A stretch of DNA of 64,000 bases from Acidobacteriaceae bacterium (GCA_003139095.1 PLHW01000043.1:19828-83827); one strand, 5' to 3'; positions 1 through 10,641 are shown, numbered from the stretch's first letter. Program-made: numbers and translations. The notes: generated by a model from the sequence alone, not told the origin.

Positions 1-1031
1 TCGTGCAGCCCATAACTGGGGTAGTTCTGATTTCCAATCGAGTTAGGATCCGGATCGATGGGAATCTGGTAGTAGTCCCTGCGCAACGAACCGACCACGC
101 GAAACTGATTCTTGGCATCGGGATTAAAAATGAATGTAGCGAATCCTCCATAGCCGTTCGCCGCGTCGTTGACCACCTGTCCGATCGGGGTCTGCAGCCC
201 GTATTGACTTCGACCTCCGTTCAGGCTGGCGTAGTAGGCAAAGCGCTGCGTGTGCCCTCCGCAACTGATCTGGTTGTCGGTTTGATAGAAATTTCCCGCG
301 CTCAAGACAAGATCGCATTCCCGGTAACGTTCAAAGCCGGTTCGCGGCACCACGTTGAAAACTCCGTAGGTGCGATCTCCGTAATCGGCGTCATAGCTGC
401 CGCGCTGCACTTCCAGATAATCGATGTCCTTCGGGTTAATCTGCGGTCCCAGATTGTTGGCAATGTTTGTATTCGGAATAGGCACGCCGTCAATCAGCCA
501 CTCCACCTGGTGCCCGCCCCGCATGTGCAGCATGTCATGCGTTACGTATGCCGCCGGCACGTAATCGGTGATCATCTCCATGCCGTTGGTGCGGTCCGCT
601 CCGGGAGTTTGCTGGATATCGATACGGTTCAGCATCGTCGTCGGCGTCACACTGTCCGTCGTCGCCTCCACGGGCGCTTCCGAGACGACGATGCTCTCCT
701 TCGCGCCAGTAATCGCCAGTTCAAGATGCAACACCGGGTTCGTATCCGACCGGACAATTACATCCTGTTGCATTTGCTGGAAGCCCTTCGCCAGGACTGT
801 CACCGTGTAATTCCCGATGGGCGCCGAACCGAATTCAAAGCCTCCGCTATTCGTCGAGTCCTGGGACTCGCTCCAATCCGAGTTTTGCGCCTTCAGCGTA
901 ACGTGCGCGCCCTGTATGGGACGGTGCTGGGGATCGTGAATCACGCCGCGAACGGAGCCGAAAATCGTGGCCCATGCGAGCGCGGGAATGAGCAGAATGG
1001 CGGATATCGGGATGAGCATGAAACGCGTCAT
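1..1031 (-). CDS. TonB-dependent receptor with N-terminal carboxypeptidase-regulatory-like domain (partial, N-terminus only)
   Basis: I translated this by hand on the minus strand; the frame is open from the ATG at 1031 to the window edge, so the barrel and C-terminus lie outside. It begins with a signal peptide (MTRFMLIPISAILLIPALAW), then a CarboxypepD_reg-like beta-sandwich (GSVRGVIHDPQHRPIQGAHV) and a plug domain with the typical stretch MLHMRGGHQVEWLIDGVPIP and IDYLEVQRGSYDADYGDR. A GAGGAGAAAA ribosome site (1032-1041) precedes the start. The family is an outer-membrane TonB-driven transporter; this fused layout is typical of Acidobacteria. The substrate is not determined. The Cys/His-rich gene upstream suggests a metal such as copper, which is inference only. 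Confidence 0.85.
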   Translation of the reverse strand, partial: MTRFMLIPISAILLIPALAWATIFGSVRGVIHDPQHRPIQGAHVTLKAQNSDWSESQDSTNSGGFEFGSAPIGNYTVTVLAKGFQQMQQDVIVRSDTNPVLHLELAITGAKESIVVSEAPVEATTDSVTPTTMLNRIDIQQTPGADRTNGMEMITDYVPAAYVTHDMLHMRGGHQVEWLIDGVPIPNTNIANNLGPQINPKDIDYLEVQRGSYDADYGDRTYGVFNVVPRTGFERYRECDLVLSAGNFYQTDNQISCGGHTQRFAYYASLNGGRSQYGLQTPIGQVVNDAANGYGGFATFIFNPDAKNQFRVVGSLRRDYYQIPIDPDPNSIGNQNYPSYGLH

Positions 1032-1218
1032 TTTTCTCCTCGTCAATTTTGTTGTCATCGCTCACGCGCATGACGTTGGTGCGCAACCGGACCTAACCGC
1101 GTCGCGCGGGCACTCCTGTCCCCGAACGGCTGCGTGTAGCGCGGACACTTTGTCCGCGAACGGCCCTGCTTGGAAATTTCGCCAGGGAAGATCCGCGATG
1201 TACGAGTCAGTTGGGAAT

Positions 1219-1632
1219 CTAGCTGCGAGGAGGAGCGCGGGCCGATCCCGCGTCGATCAAGGGAGCAGACACGCGAGCGGCCACAAACCCGCCGGGCGCG
1301 GGCTCTATCAAGAGACTGCCAAGAGAAGGATGACTTGTAGCGGGCCGCGCCCACTCGGAGATTTTCGAATTTCGGCAGCAATCGCAGTGTGGGCAGCAGC
1401 AATCGAGCGATCGGAAGGAAACTTCGTTCGCAGCGCTCTGGGCTTGCGGCGCAGCTGCGGCCGCATCGTGGTGGCAGTGCATCGCCGGCTCGGCTGCCAC
1501 GGCCGGCGCCGTCGCCAGCGGACGCCGCATGCAATGCATGCCCTGCTGCGGTGCGACGGTCGCCAGCGCCATCGGCCCGAAGACCGGCACGAGCATGACC
1601 AGCAGCACGAATCTGGCTGTCCAGCGAACCAT
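1219..1632 (-). CDS. secreted Cys/His-rich small protein (possible metal binding)
   Basis: 137 aa with an N-terminal signal or anchor segment (RFVLLVMLVPVFGPMALA). The mature part carries MHCMRR, AMHCHHD and a dense cysteine cluster, DCCCPHCDCC, before an Ala/Pro-rich tail ending APPRS. No enzyme family is recognised. Small Cys/His-rich exported proteins of this build occur next to TonB receptors and copper genes (compare DUF2946-like proteins). It is transcribed in the same direction as the downstream TonB receptor, 187 nt away, so joint expression and metal capture are plausible inferences. The start codon lies in a 14-bp tandem duplication (1623-1650). Confidence 0.6.
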   Translation of the reverse strand: MVRWTARFVLLVMLVPVFGPMALATVAPQQGMHCMRRPLATAPAVAAEPAMHCHHDAAAAAPQAQSAANEVSFRSLDCCCPHCDCCRNSKISEWARPATSHPSLGSLLIEPAPGGFVAARVSAPLIDAGSARAPPRS

Positions 1633-1650
1633 ATTTAGCGAACCATATTT
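1623..1650. repeat. 14-bp tandem duplication spanning a start codon
   Basis: AGCGAACCATATTT occurs twice without a gap (1623-1636 and 1637-1650). On the minus strand each copy contains ATG GTT CGC. The upstream copy runs straight into TAA, giving a three-codon open frame just before the real start of the Cys/His-rich gene at 1632. Confidence 0.85.
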
Positions 1651-1775
1651 GCGGATTCTTACGCCGTTACGTTTTCCCCGCCCACATCAAAGTACGAGCC
1701 GAGCCCCACACAACGGATTGGCCGGAATCATAACACCGACAAACGCCGAATGGCGAACACGAATCCGAAGTTACC

Positions 1776-1803
1776 GAGAACTGGCAACTGAGAACTGAGA
1801 ACC
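1776..1803. repeat. intergenic 7-nt-period simple repeat (AACTGAG type)
   Basis: Degenerate repeat containing AACTGAGAACTGAGAAC, period 7, just upstream of tilS. It is one of several short repeats of period 7-8 scattered between genes here (see also 17080-17130, 19694-19745, 24986-25015, 45397-45455, 56446-56550). Confidence 0.6.
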
Positions 1804-1824
1804 GCTTCCTGTACCATTCTCTCG

Positions 1825-3321
1825 ATGCACGATCTCGCCCAACGGCTGATTAGAAAAATTCGCGAACATGAATTCCTGCGGCCGGGCGACCGCGTGGCCG
1901 TCGCGGTTTCCGGCGGTGCCGACTCCGTTGCGCTGTTTTTTTTGCTCGAAGAATTGCGGGCCGAACTGGGGATCGTTCTATCTATCGCGCACGTGAACCA
2001 CAAACTCCGTGCCGCCGAGTCGGACGAGGACGAGCGCTTCGTCGCCCAACTTGCCGCCTCCCACGATCTTGAATTTCACTCCGCCGACGCGCCCATCCCC
2101 GGCCGCGCCGCAATTATTGCTGCGAACCTCGGCGCGGAATGTGGCGCGAATGCTGGCACGGCCTTCGGCCCGGGCTCCGGCATCGAGGCCGCGGCTCGCG
2201 CGCTTCGCTACGAATTTTTTCGCGATCTCATCCGCCGCGGCTGCGTCAACAGAATCGCGACCGCCCATACCCTCGACGACCAGGCCGAAACCGTTCTTCT
2301 CCGCATGTTCCGCGGCACCGGCATTCGCGGGCTCGCAGGAATCCACCCCAAGTTGGCCAGCGAAGTCGTTCGCCCGCTTCTCACCTTCCGACGCGCCGAA
2401 CTGCGCGATTACCTGCGCGCCCGCAAACAAACCTGGCGCGACGATTCCTCCAACAACGATCCAGCGTTCCTGCGCAATCGCGTTCGCCAACGCCTCCTCC
2501 CGATGATTACCGACGAATTCGGCGACGCCGCCATCCAGCACATCGCCGAACTAGCCGAGATCGCCCGCGCAGAAGAGGAGTACTGGGCCGAAAAAATCTC
2601 CGAGTGGAAAGTCGGCAGCAGAGCCGTCGAAGTCACTCCGACCCTCGAAACAAAGCCTCTCCTCGCTCAGCCGCTGGCCGCCCAACGCAGGCAAGTGCGG
2701 GCTTGGCTCCAGGCCCACGCCCCGGAAGCGAGCATTTCGTTCGCGCTCATCGAAGAAATTCTGGAGTTAGCCCGCGGCCCCGTCGGGAAAAAAATCGCTT
2801 TGCCCGGAAGCGGTATGCCTGCAAGAGCCAAGCGCAGCAAGGATTCCCTCCCCGCAGTCGGCACCCGCAATATCCGCCGCACCCGCACCGCACTTGAACT
2901 CCAGCGCGCGCCCGCACCCGGCGCCGATCAATCTGCTCACTATGAATACACGCTGCCCGTGCCCGGAATAATTACCGTCCCCGAACTTAACGCGCGCATT
3001 GAAGCCCGCATCGTCGATCTCGCCGCAACCGTCGAGCACGAGCGCAATCACCTCCTCGATCCCGCCCGCATTGGAGGAACTCTCACGCTCCGCAACTGGC
3101 GCCCAGGCGACCGCTACTGGCCCGCCCACACCGCCTCCGAAAAAAAAGTTAAGGAACTGCTCGCCGATCGCCACGCCACCGGCGCGAAAAAAAAGTTATG
3201 GCCCGTCGCCGTCGACGCCAACGGCACTCTCGTCTGGATGCGCGGCTTTCACGCGCCCGCCTCGCTCCGCCCTCGCTCGTCGCAAGCAATTTCAATTCGA
3301 GAGATCGCCGGCTTGATGTAA
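1825..3321 (+). CDS. tilS: tRNA(Ile)-lysidine synthase TilS
   Basis: 498 aa. TilS attaches lysine to C34 of tRNA-Ile(CAU) in the cytoplasm, changing its codon reading from AUG to AUA. The N-terminal PP-loop ATPase motif SGGADS is at residues 29-34. It is followed by the Asn-His segment SIAHVNHKLR, the HTLDDQAETVLLRMFRGTG motif, and a C-terminal TilS domain with LRNWRPGDRYWP and VKELLADR. Length is at the upper end for the family, with a small Gly/Ala-rich insertion around residues 108-118. It is followed closely by the hpt homologue and then ftsH, the widely conserved tilS-hpt-ftsH order. Confidence 0.95.
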   Translation: MHDLAQRLIRKIREHEFLRPGDRVAVAVSGGADSVALFFLLEELRAELGIVLSIAHVNHKLRAAESDEDERFVAQLAASHDLEFHSADAPIPGRAAIIAANLGAECGANAGTAFGPGSGIEAAARALRYEFFRDLIRRGCVNRIATAHTLDDQAETVLLRMFRGTGIRGLAGIHPKLASEVVRPLLTFRRAELRDYLRARKQTWRDDSSNNDPAFLRNRVRQRLLPMITDEFGDAAIQHIAELAEIARAEEEYWAEKISEWKVGSRAVEVTPTLETKPLLAQPLAAQRRQVRAWLQAHAPEASISFALIEEILELARGPVGKKIALPGSGMPARAKRSKDSLPAVGTRNIRRTRTALELQRAPAPGADQSAHYEYTLPVPGIITVPELNARIEARIVDLAATVEHERNHLLDPARIGGTLTLRNWRPGDRYWPAHTASEKKVKELLADRHATGAKKKLWPVAVDANGTLVWMRGFHAPASLRPRSSQAISIREIAGLM

Positions 3322-3369
3322 CATTCCTGTGACCGCGCTTGCGGTCCATTGGGAGGCGCCACCTCAACC

Positions 3370-3903
3370 ATGTCCACTTCGCCGGCCGCCACTTTGCGCC
3401 AGGTCATCTCCGCCGACCAGATTCAAAAACGAGTCCGCGAACTCGGCCGGCAAATCTCCGACGACTATCGCGGGCAGACCCTCGTCGCGCTCGCCATCCT
3501 CGAAAACAGTTTCATGTTCATGGCCGACCTCGCCCGCGCCGTCGACGTCCCCATGATCTGCACCTTCATCAAGCCTCGCTACAAGCAGGTGGAGCAGGGC
3601 GAGGCCCCCATGCTTGAGATTTACTTCAGCCACGAGCTCGATATCGCCGGGAAGCACGTGCTGCTCATCGAAGGCCTCGTCCACTCCGGCGTCACCAGCG
3701 ACTTCCTGATGAGCGACCTGCGCGCCCGCCGCGCCGCATCGGTCAAGCTCGCAACTCTGCTCGACCGCCAGTCCGCGCGCCGCGTTCCCTTGCAGCCCGA
3801 CTACTTCGGATTTCTCGTCGATGACGCCTACCTCTGCGGCTACGGCTTAGGCAGTCCCGAGCAGACCTCGCGCAATCTGCCGTATCTGGCCGCAGCGAGT
3901 TGA
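3370..3903 (+). CDS. hypoxanthine phosphoribosyltransferase homologue with degenerate active site
   Basis: 177 aa from the ATG at 3370 (a GGGAGG site lies about 14 nt upstream; an in-frame ATG at 3349 is possible). The overall fold matches bacterial HPRT from start to end: ISADQIQKRVRELGRQISDD at the N-terminus, FMADLARAVDVP, a central PRPP-loop region and NLPYL at the C-terminus. Key residues differ. The PRPP motif normally reading ED-I-I-D-T/S-G-x-T is E101-G-L-V-H-S-G-V-T109, so the second acid is Gly and the catalytic Asp is His. The usual LKG pyrophosphate loop reads ENS, and the Mg-binding Asp after GYGL is Gly. Position between tilS and ftsH supports orthology. It may be non-catalytic or have changed substrate; this is inference. 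Confidence 0.8.
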   Translation: MSTSPAATLRQVISADQIQKRVRELGRQISDDYRGQTLVALAILENSFMFMADLARAVDVPMICTFIKPRYKQVEQGEAPMLEIYFSHELDIAGKHVLLIEGLVHSGVTSDFLMSDLRARRAASVKLATLLDRQSARRVPLQPDYFGFLVDDAYLCGYGLGSPEQTSRNLPYLAAAS

Positions 3904-4193
3904 GATACGAGCTTCGAGTCATGAGCCACACCCCAAGCGCGCCGACGACCCGGGCGGCCAGCTCTAGCGTTGGCAGCGCCCTACTGCTTACGCTTGCCCG
4001 TAGCTCGTAGCTCAAGGCTCGCAGCTGTTTCCTGTGACTTCTGTCACCCCTGCTGGTTTTCCCGTTTTCCCCGAAAAGGTCTAGAATGATGAGACGGCTT
4101 TTACCAAATCCATTTCCCGCCGTCCGCATCTAATTGGTTGGTGTACTGCGGCTTTGCTACGGATGGAAAGAGCTGCACTTCGAGGAGTTCCAG

Positions 4194-6095
<1,902 letters not shown>

Positions 6096-6137
6096 GAGCA
6101 TTGAACAGGAGTAATTCTCGTTTGTCGCGTCAATTTA

Positions 6138-6165
6138 TTGACAACATCTGGCTGAGTGCTAAGAT
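6138..6165 (+). promoter_or_regulatory. sigma70-type promoter for the Fic module
   Basis: TTGACA (6138-6143), a 16-nt spacer, then TAAGAT (6160-6165). It lies 44 nt before the antitoxin-like gene and after the end of ftsH, so the Fic module appears to have its own promoter. Confidence 0.6.
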
Positions 6166-6208
6166 AGGTCTCCTGAAGGCCGAATAAAAAGAGAAAGAGC
6201 AGGACACC

Positions 6209-6418
6209 ATGGCGGATCGAAAGCAATTCCTTGGAAACATTAAGGCCAATCCTGACCTGCAAAAGGCTCTGGAAAGATCCCGCGCAGTACAAGTAACAGA
6301 GGAAGAATTACGGGAACAGAGAATCAGTTTCGCGTTCGGGAACGCTCCCGCCAATGCCGAAAACATCACGAAAGAAAGTGTAAGGCAAACGTCCAAGAAG
6401 CTCCGGCTGTTAGCCTAG
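6209..6418 (+). CDS. small Fic-associated protein, putative antitoxin
   Basis: 69 aa, charged and helical, 34 nt upstream of the fic gene and in the same direction. It contains VTEEELREQRISFAFGN followed by ITKESVR. Antitoxins of the VbhA/YhfG type block Fic enzymes through an S/TxxxE(G/N) helix. The sequence here reads S-F-A-F-G-N, which fits the spacing but lacks the glutamate, so the match is only suggestive. The assignment rests mainly on size and position. AGAGAAAGAGCAGG upstream contains a modest ribosome site. Confidence 0.6.
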   Translation: MADRKQFLGNIKANPDLQKALERSRAVQVTEEELREQRISFAFGNAPANAENITKESVRQTSKKLRLLA

Positions 6419-6452
6419 GAAACGGTCGCGGCCCGCCAGTCGCCGCCCACCC

Positions 6453-7058
6453 ATGTCCGTTCGCGAAAAGGACAATCCCGATCTGTTTCGAAGGATTCAA
6501 GAGCAAAATCTATTGCGTCAGTACGACTTGCTTTCGAACTGTATCGAAATCGGACTGGGGAAAGGGATCGAAGCGTTTGATAAGTACACGCTTTGGGCCT
6601 TAAATTACGCGGCCGTCTCGAATATTGCGCAGTTCGGCGGGAGATTCCGCGAAGAGCCCATCTACGTGGGCAATCATGTTCCTCCTCACTTCGAGAAGGT
6701 TCCTCATTTGATGGACTTGTTTTTTTCTTTCATTCATGAGAACTGGACGGTTGATGAACTCGGGGACCACCCGACTGCGCTTGCAGCGTACGCGCTTTGG
6801 AGGCTGAACTGGATCCACCCGTTTGTTGAAGGGAATGGAAGAACCGCCAGAGCCGCCTGCTACTACCTGATCTGCCTCAAGCAAGGCAAACTGCTCCCCG
6901 GAACCAGAATAGTCCCCGAGCGCATTCGCGAAAACCGCCAACCTTACTATGAAGCGTTGAAAGCTGCGGATCGAGCTTGGGATGCGGGGCATATCGATGT
7001 GTCGGAGATGGCAAACTATCTCGAAACACTTCTTTTGGGCCAATTGACCGAAGAGTAG
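6453..7058 (+). CDS. Fic/DOC family protein (AMPylator-type toxin)
   Basis: 201 aa. Fic proteins transfer AMP or other phosphate-containing groups to target proteins. The intact catalytic loop HPFVEGNGRTARA (HPFx[D/E]GNGRxxR) is near residues 128-140. It carries the catalytic His, the acidic Mg ligand and the phosphate-binding arginines. The preceding helix holds the conserved ALWRLNWI. No obvious inhibitory S/TxxxEG helix is visible within the protein, consistent with inhibition in trans by the adjacent 69-aa gene (class I arrangement, inferred). The target is unknown. Confidence 0.88.
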   Translation: MSVREKDNPDLFRRIQEQNLLRQYDLLSNCIEIGLGKGIEAFDKYTLWALNYAAVSNIAQFGGRFREEPIYVGNHVPPHFEKVPHLMDLFFSFIHENWTVDELGDHPTALAAYALWRLNWIHPFVEGNGRTARAACYYLICLKQGKLLPGTRIVPERIRENRQPYYEALKAADRAWDAGHIDVSEMANYLETLLLGQLTEE

Positions 7059-7101
7059 ATATACAAGAAGGGTTGTGCCAATGGGTGAGCGTTAGCCGAC
7101 C

Positions 7102-7941
7102 ATGAACCTCTCTCTCGATTCCAAAGTGGCTCTCATCACCGGCGGTTCGCGCGGAATTGGCGCGGCCACAGTCCGCCTCTTCGTCGAAGCCGGAGCGAAG
7201 GTCGTCTTCAACTACCAATCGGCGAAAGCCAAGGCCGATGAGCTCGTGCGCGACTGCGGAGGCGCGAATTGCCGCGCCGTGCAATGCGAGCTCTCCACGC
7301 CTGCCGCCGCTGAGCGCCTTATCGCCGAAACCGTATCCGCCTTCGGCCGTCTCGACATCCTCGTCGCCAATCACGGCATCTGGCCGCCCGAAGACACGCC
7401 CGTCGACCTGATGACCGACGAGCATTGGCTGCGCACGATGGCCGTGAACCTCAACAGCGTCTTCGGTCTGATCAAGCACGCTGTCGCGCAGATGAAAAAG
7501 CAGCGGAGCCCGGCGCGAGTCGCCAACTCGTCTGCTAATGCCGGTGTCGAGAAAACTTCGCTCGCCGATAACCCTCCCGCTTCCGCCGGCCACATCGTTC
7601 TTGTCAGTTCTACCGCCGGCCAGCGCGGAGAAGCCTTCCACTGCGATTACGCCGCCAGCAAAGGCGCTCTCATCAGCATGGTCAAAGGCCTTTCCACCGA
7701 GCTCGCCCGCGACAACATCCGCGTCAATTGCGTCGCTCCCGGATGGGTCGCCACCGACATGTCCGCCGACGCCCTCAGCGATCCGCCGACTCGCGCCAAG
7801 GTTTTCGCGACTATCCCGCTCGGCCGCGTAGGCACGCCCGAAGAAATCGCCGGGCCGATTTTGTTTCTCTGTACGCTCCACGCCGGCTTCATCACCGGCG
7901 AAATCTTCAACGTAAACGGCGGCGCCGTGCTTGTAGGGTAG
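7102..7941 (+). CDS. short-chain dehydrogenase/reductase (FabG-like)
   Basis: 279 aa NAD(P)-dependent oxidoreductase of the classical SDR family. It has the dinucleotide motif TGGSRGIGAAT near the N-terminus, a LVANHG segment in place of the usual NNAG, an active-site Ser in VLVSSTAG, the YAASK catalytic Tyr/Lys pair, and a C-terminal GEIFNVNGG typical of FabG-like members. A Ser/Ala-rich insertion of about 25 residues sits between the NHG strand and the catalytic Ser. The substrate cannot be read from sequence. It lies 43 nt after fic in the same direction, and convergent with the next gene. Confidence 0.88.
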   Translation: MNLSLDSKVALITGGSRGIGAATVRLFVEAGAKVVFNYQSAKAKADELVRDCGGANCRAVQCELSTPAAAERLIAETVSAFGRLDILVANHGIWPPEDTPVDLMTDEHWLRTMAVNLNSVFGLIKHAVAQMKKQRSPARVANSSANAGVEKTSLADNPPASAGHIVLVSSTAGQRGEAFHCDYAASKGALISMVKGLSTELARDNIRVNCVAPGWVATDMSADALSDPPTRAKVFATIPLGRVGTPEEIAGPILFLCTLHAGFITGEIFNVNGGAVLVG

Positions 7942-7948
7942 GAGCCCT

Positions 7949-8398
7949 TCACACCCCAAACTGCCGCAGATGATGATCCAGATGCTTGTACGAGCCGCGG
8001 GCCCACTGCTGCGGCGTGAGCGGCCCAAAAAATGGATGCGGATGCCGCGTGCACTTCGCCTCGCCGCCCTCATGAAATTCGCGCACCTTCGCCTTTAACT
8101 TTTCCTGCTCCCGCGCAAAATCCCGCGCGTCCGCCACTACCAGTTGCTTGTCGGTCGGCCCGTTTTTCGAAAACGGTTTTTCATTCGTATAAATGGGTTT
8201 GAAGATCCGCCCAATCAGCCTCCCGATAAAAATTCGCGGCAAGTTCAGCCGCCCCGAAGCCATGTCCATCGTCGCCGAGCAGTGCGCCATCATCTGCGCC
8301 ACATCCATCTTTCCCCACTGCCGCGCCGAGCCCGGCTGCAAAGTACCAATCCGCGCCACGATCTCCTCCGCGCCCTCCTGCTCAAATAGCGTTTTCAT
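7949..8398 (-). CDS. DUF1569 / DinB-superfamily protein
   Basis: 149 aa from the internal ATG (MKTLFEQEGAEEIVARI); an upstream TTG at 8434 would add 12 residues. The N-terminal WGKMDVAQMMAHCS and the C-terminal GSYKHLDHHLRQFGV provide the spaced histidines of the four-helix DinB/DUF1569 fold, which usually binds a divalent metal. Family members are soluble and mostly uncharacterised; some act in thiol or stress chemistry. It converges on the SDR gene with a 7-nt gap. Confidence 0.8.
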   Translation of the reverse strand: MKTLFEQEGAEEIVARIGTLQPGSARQWGKMDVAQMMAHCSATMDMASGRLNLPRIFIGRLIGRIFKPIYTNEKPFSKNGPTDKQLVVADARDFAREQEKLKAKVREFHEGGEAKCTRHPHPFFGPLTPQQWARGSYKHLDHHLRQFGV

Positions 8399-8525
8399 CC
8401 CGTGTCTCCCAAACGCGCCGTTTTTAATCCCCAAGCCGCAACCACTCGCCAGACAGCTAAAATACTCCTGTAGGCTTCTAACCTAAATAGAATTCAACAT
8501 AGGCAGAGTCCCACCAACCCAACCC

Positions 8526-9431
8526 ATGAATCGTCTCGCGTCAATCTTGTTCCCGCTGCTTCTCTCCGGCCTCGCCTATGCCCAAGTCGGCACCGAGCCG
8601 CCGCCTCGCGCCGCCCTTCCCCCAGCGCCCAAAACACCTGTCAACCTCAACGACTCCGAGAGCGCGCACAAGGCCCGCGCCCTGCTCGACCAGACCATTC
8701 AGGCCCTCGGCGGCCAGCCTTATCTCACGTTCGAAAGCCGCAGCGAAACCGGACGCTACTATCCGCTCTATCACGGGCGCACCAATTCCACCGGCCTGCC
8801 TTACAACTACTTCCTCAAATATCCCGACAAGGATCGTTTTGAAGTCATCGCGCTCAAGGACATCCACGTGTTGCCCGGCAGCATCGACATCGGCGGCGTC
8901 AAGTCCAGCCACAAAGTCGATCTCGCGCTCATCCACAACGGCAACCAGGGCTACGAGATCAGCTACAAAGGCACTGCGGCCCAGGACAAACTCGACCTCG
9001 AAAATTTTCTTCGCCGCCGCGCGCACTCCGTCGAATGGGTCTTCCGCAAGTGGCTCACCGATCCCACCGTCGCGCTCTTCTACGATGGCCTCGACGTCGT
9101 CGACAGCAAGCCCACCGAGGGCGTAACCCTCCTCAACAGCCACAACGACTCCGTCACCGTCTGGATTGACCAGATCACGCACTATCCCATCAAGATCAGC
9201 TATTCCTGGCGCGACCTGAAAGACAAGCAGATGGATAAAGAGGAAGAGGTCTACGACAATTACAAGCCCGAAGACGGCATCCTGACGCCGCACTCCATCA
9301 CGCGCTACTTCAACGGAGAAATGTCACAGCAGCGCTTCATCACGAAGGCAAAATACAACCTCGATCTACCCGAGTCGATGTTCGAAGCCAGCGTAACCTA
9401 CGACCCCAAAGCGCCGATCAAAAAGCACTGA
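8526..9431 (+). CDS. secreted LolA-like hypothetical protein
   Basis: 301 aa with a clear signal peptide (MNRLASILFPLLLSGLAYAQ) and then a Pro-rich linker. The rest resembles the outer-membrane lipoprotein-sorting/LolA-like beta fold common in acidobacterial periplasmic proteins: repeated short strands such as VTVWIDQITHYPIKISYSW and a C-terminal YNLDLPESMFE. No catalytic motif is visible. A periplasmic lipid or lipoprotein binding role is inference from fold resemblance. It stands immediately upstream of lpxC, another envelope gene, in the same direction. Confidence 0.65.
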   Translation: MNRLASILFPLLLSGLAYAQVGTEPPPRAALPPAPKTPVNLNDSESAHKARALLDQTIQALGGQPYLTFESRSETGRYYPLYHGRTNSTGLPYNYFLKYPDKDRFEVIALKDIHVLPGSIDIGGVKSSHKVDLALIHNGNQGYEISYKGTAAQDKLDLENFLRRRAHSVEWVFRKWLTDPTVALFYDGLDVVDSKPTEGVTLLNSHNDSVTVWIDQITHYPIKISYSWRDLKDKQMDKEEEVYDNYKPEDGILTPHSITRYFNGEMSQQRFITKAKYNLDLPESMFEASVTYDPKAPIKKH

Positions 9432-9654
9432 ACGCCAATCCGGGAGAACCACGTTAGTCCCGACCAGGTTTTTTTCCCGATCATTCGTGAAATCCGCGGA
9501 AAAAGAAGTTGATCCAAGCCCGTCCGCCACGACGACATCCCTAGAGAAAAGCCCCAAAATGCCCGCTGAACCCAGAAAAACACCCGCTTTCCCGGCCCCA
9601 AGCCATCCCCAAATGTCCAATTGCCATAGTGACTTAGCCATTCCGTCTTTGGGA

Positions 9655-10641
9655 ATGGCCACGAACTGTGGCAATTTTGCCACAGACAACATTCCGCATC
9701 TTTCTGTAGTCTACCGACTTACGCCACACCATCCCATCCATTTGACGCGCGAGCAAACAATTCGCTCGGCCGTGACTTGCACCGGCGTCGGACTGCACAG
9801 CGGCGCTCCCGTCAACCTTCGCCTTCTTCCCGCTCCCGCTGGCACTGGCATCGTTTTCCACCGCACCGACCTTGACAGCTTTGCCGTCGAGGCCAGCGGC
9901 CGCAACGTTGCGCGCGTCAGCTACGCCACCAGCCTGATGAAGAAGGGCGTCCTCATCTCCACCACCGAGCACCTGCTCTCCGCCCTCATCGGCGTCGGCA
10001 TCGACAACGTCATCGTTGAGCTCGACAACCTCGAGCTCCCCATCCTCGACGGCAGCGCGCTCCCCTTCGTCGAGATGATCCAGCGCGCCGGCATTCGCCC
10101 GCAGCGCAAAGCCCGCACCTACCTGCGCATCATCCGCGAGATTGAGCTGCGCGAAGGCGACAAATTTATCGCCGTCTATCCCGCCGACACTTATTCCGTT
10201 TCCTACTCCATCAATTTTCCTCATCCGCTCATCGGCAAACAAAGTTTTTGCGTGCGCCTGACCAATGGCAGCTATCTCGACCAGATTGCCGCCGCCCGCA
10301 CTTTCGGCTTTTTGCACGAAGCCGACGCCATGCGCCAGCAGGGCCTCATCCGCGGCGCCTCCACCTCCAACGCCATCGTCATGAATCGCGAAGAGGTTCT
10401 CAATCCTCCGCTGCGTTTTCCCGACGAGTTCGTGCGCCACAAAGTCCTCGACTTGATCGGCGACCTCGCCCTCATCGGCAAGCGCATTCTCGGCGCCGTC
10501 GTCGCCGACCGCGCTGGCCACGCCATGCACACCGCTCTCGTTTCCCGCATCCTCCGCGACCGCTCCTACTGGCAGGAAACCACCATGGAAGTTCCCGGCC
10601 GCGTTCCCGCACCTGCGCAAGAATCCGTCCTCAGCCTCTGA
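9655..10641 (+). CDS. lpxC: UDP-3-O-acyl-N-acetylglucosamine deacetylase LpxC
   Basis: Zinc amidase that carries out the committed step of lipid A synthesis in the cytoplasm. The domain starts at REQTIRSAVTCTGVGLHSG. Zinc ligands are visible in TTEHLLSAL (His) and FVRHKVLDLIGDL (His and Asp), and the catalytic His is in GHAMHTAL. The start is uncertain: the frame is open from an ATG at 9487, but its first 85 residues do not belong to the family. ATG 9655 gives 328 aa; TTG 9742 would begin exactly at the domain. Its presence shows an LPS-bearing outer membrane. Confidence 0.95.
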   Translation: MATNCGNFATDNIPHLSVVYRLTPHHPIHLTREQTIRSAVTCTGVGLHSGAPVNLRLLPAPAGTGIVFHRTDLDSFAVEASGRNVARVSYATSLMKKGVLISTTEHLLSALIGVGIDNVIVELDNLELPILDGSALPFVEMIQRAGIRPQRKARTYLRIIREIELREGDKFIAVYPADTYSVSYSINFPHPLIGKQSFCVRLTNGSYLDQIAAARTFGFLHEADAMRQQGLIRGASTSNAIVMNREEVLNPPLRFPDEFVRHKVLDLIGDLALIGKRILGAVVADRAGHAMHTALVSRILRDRSYWQETTMEVPGRVPAPAQESVLSL

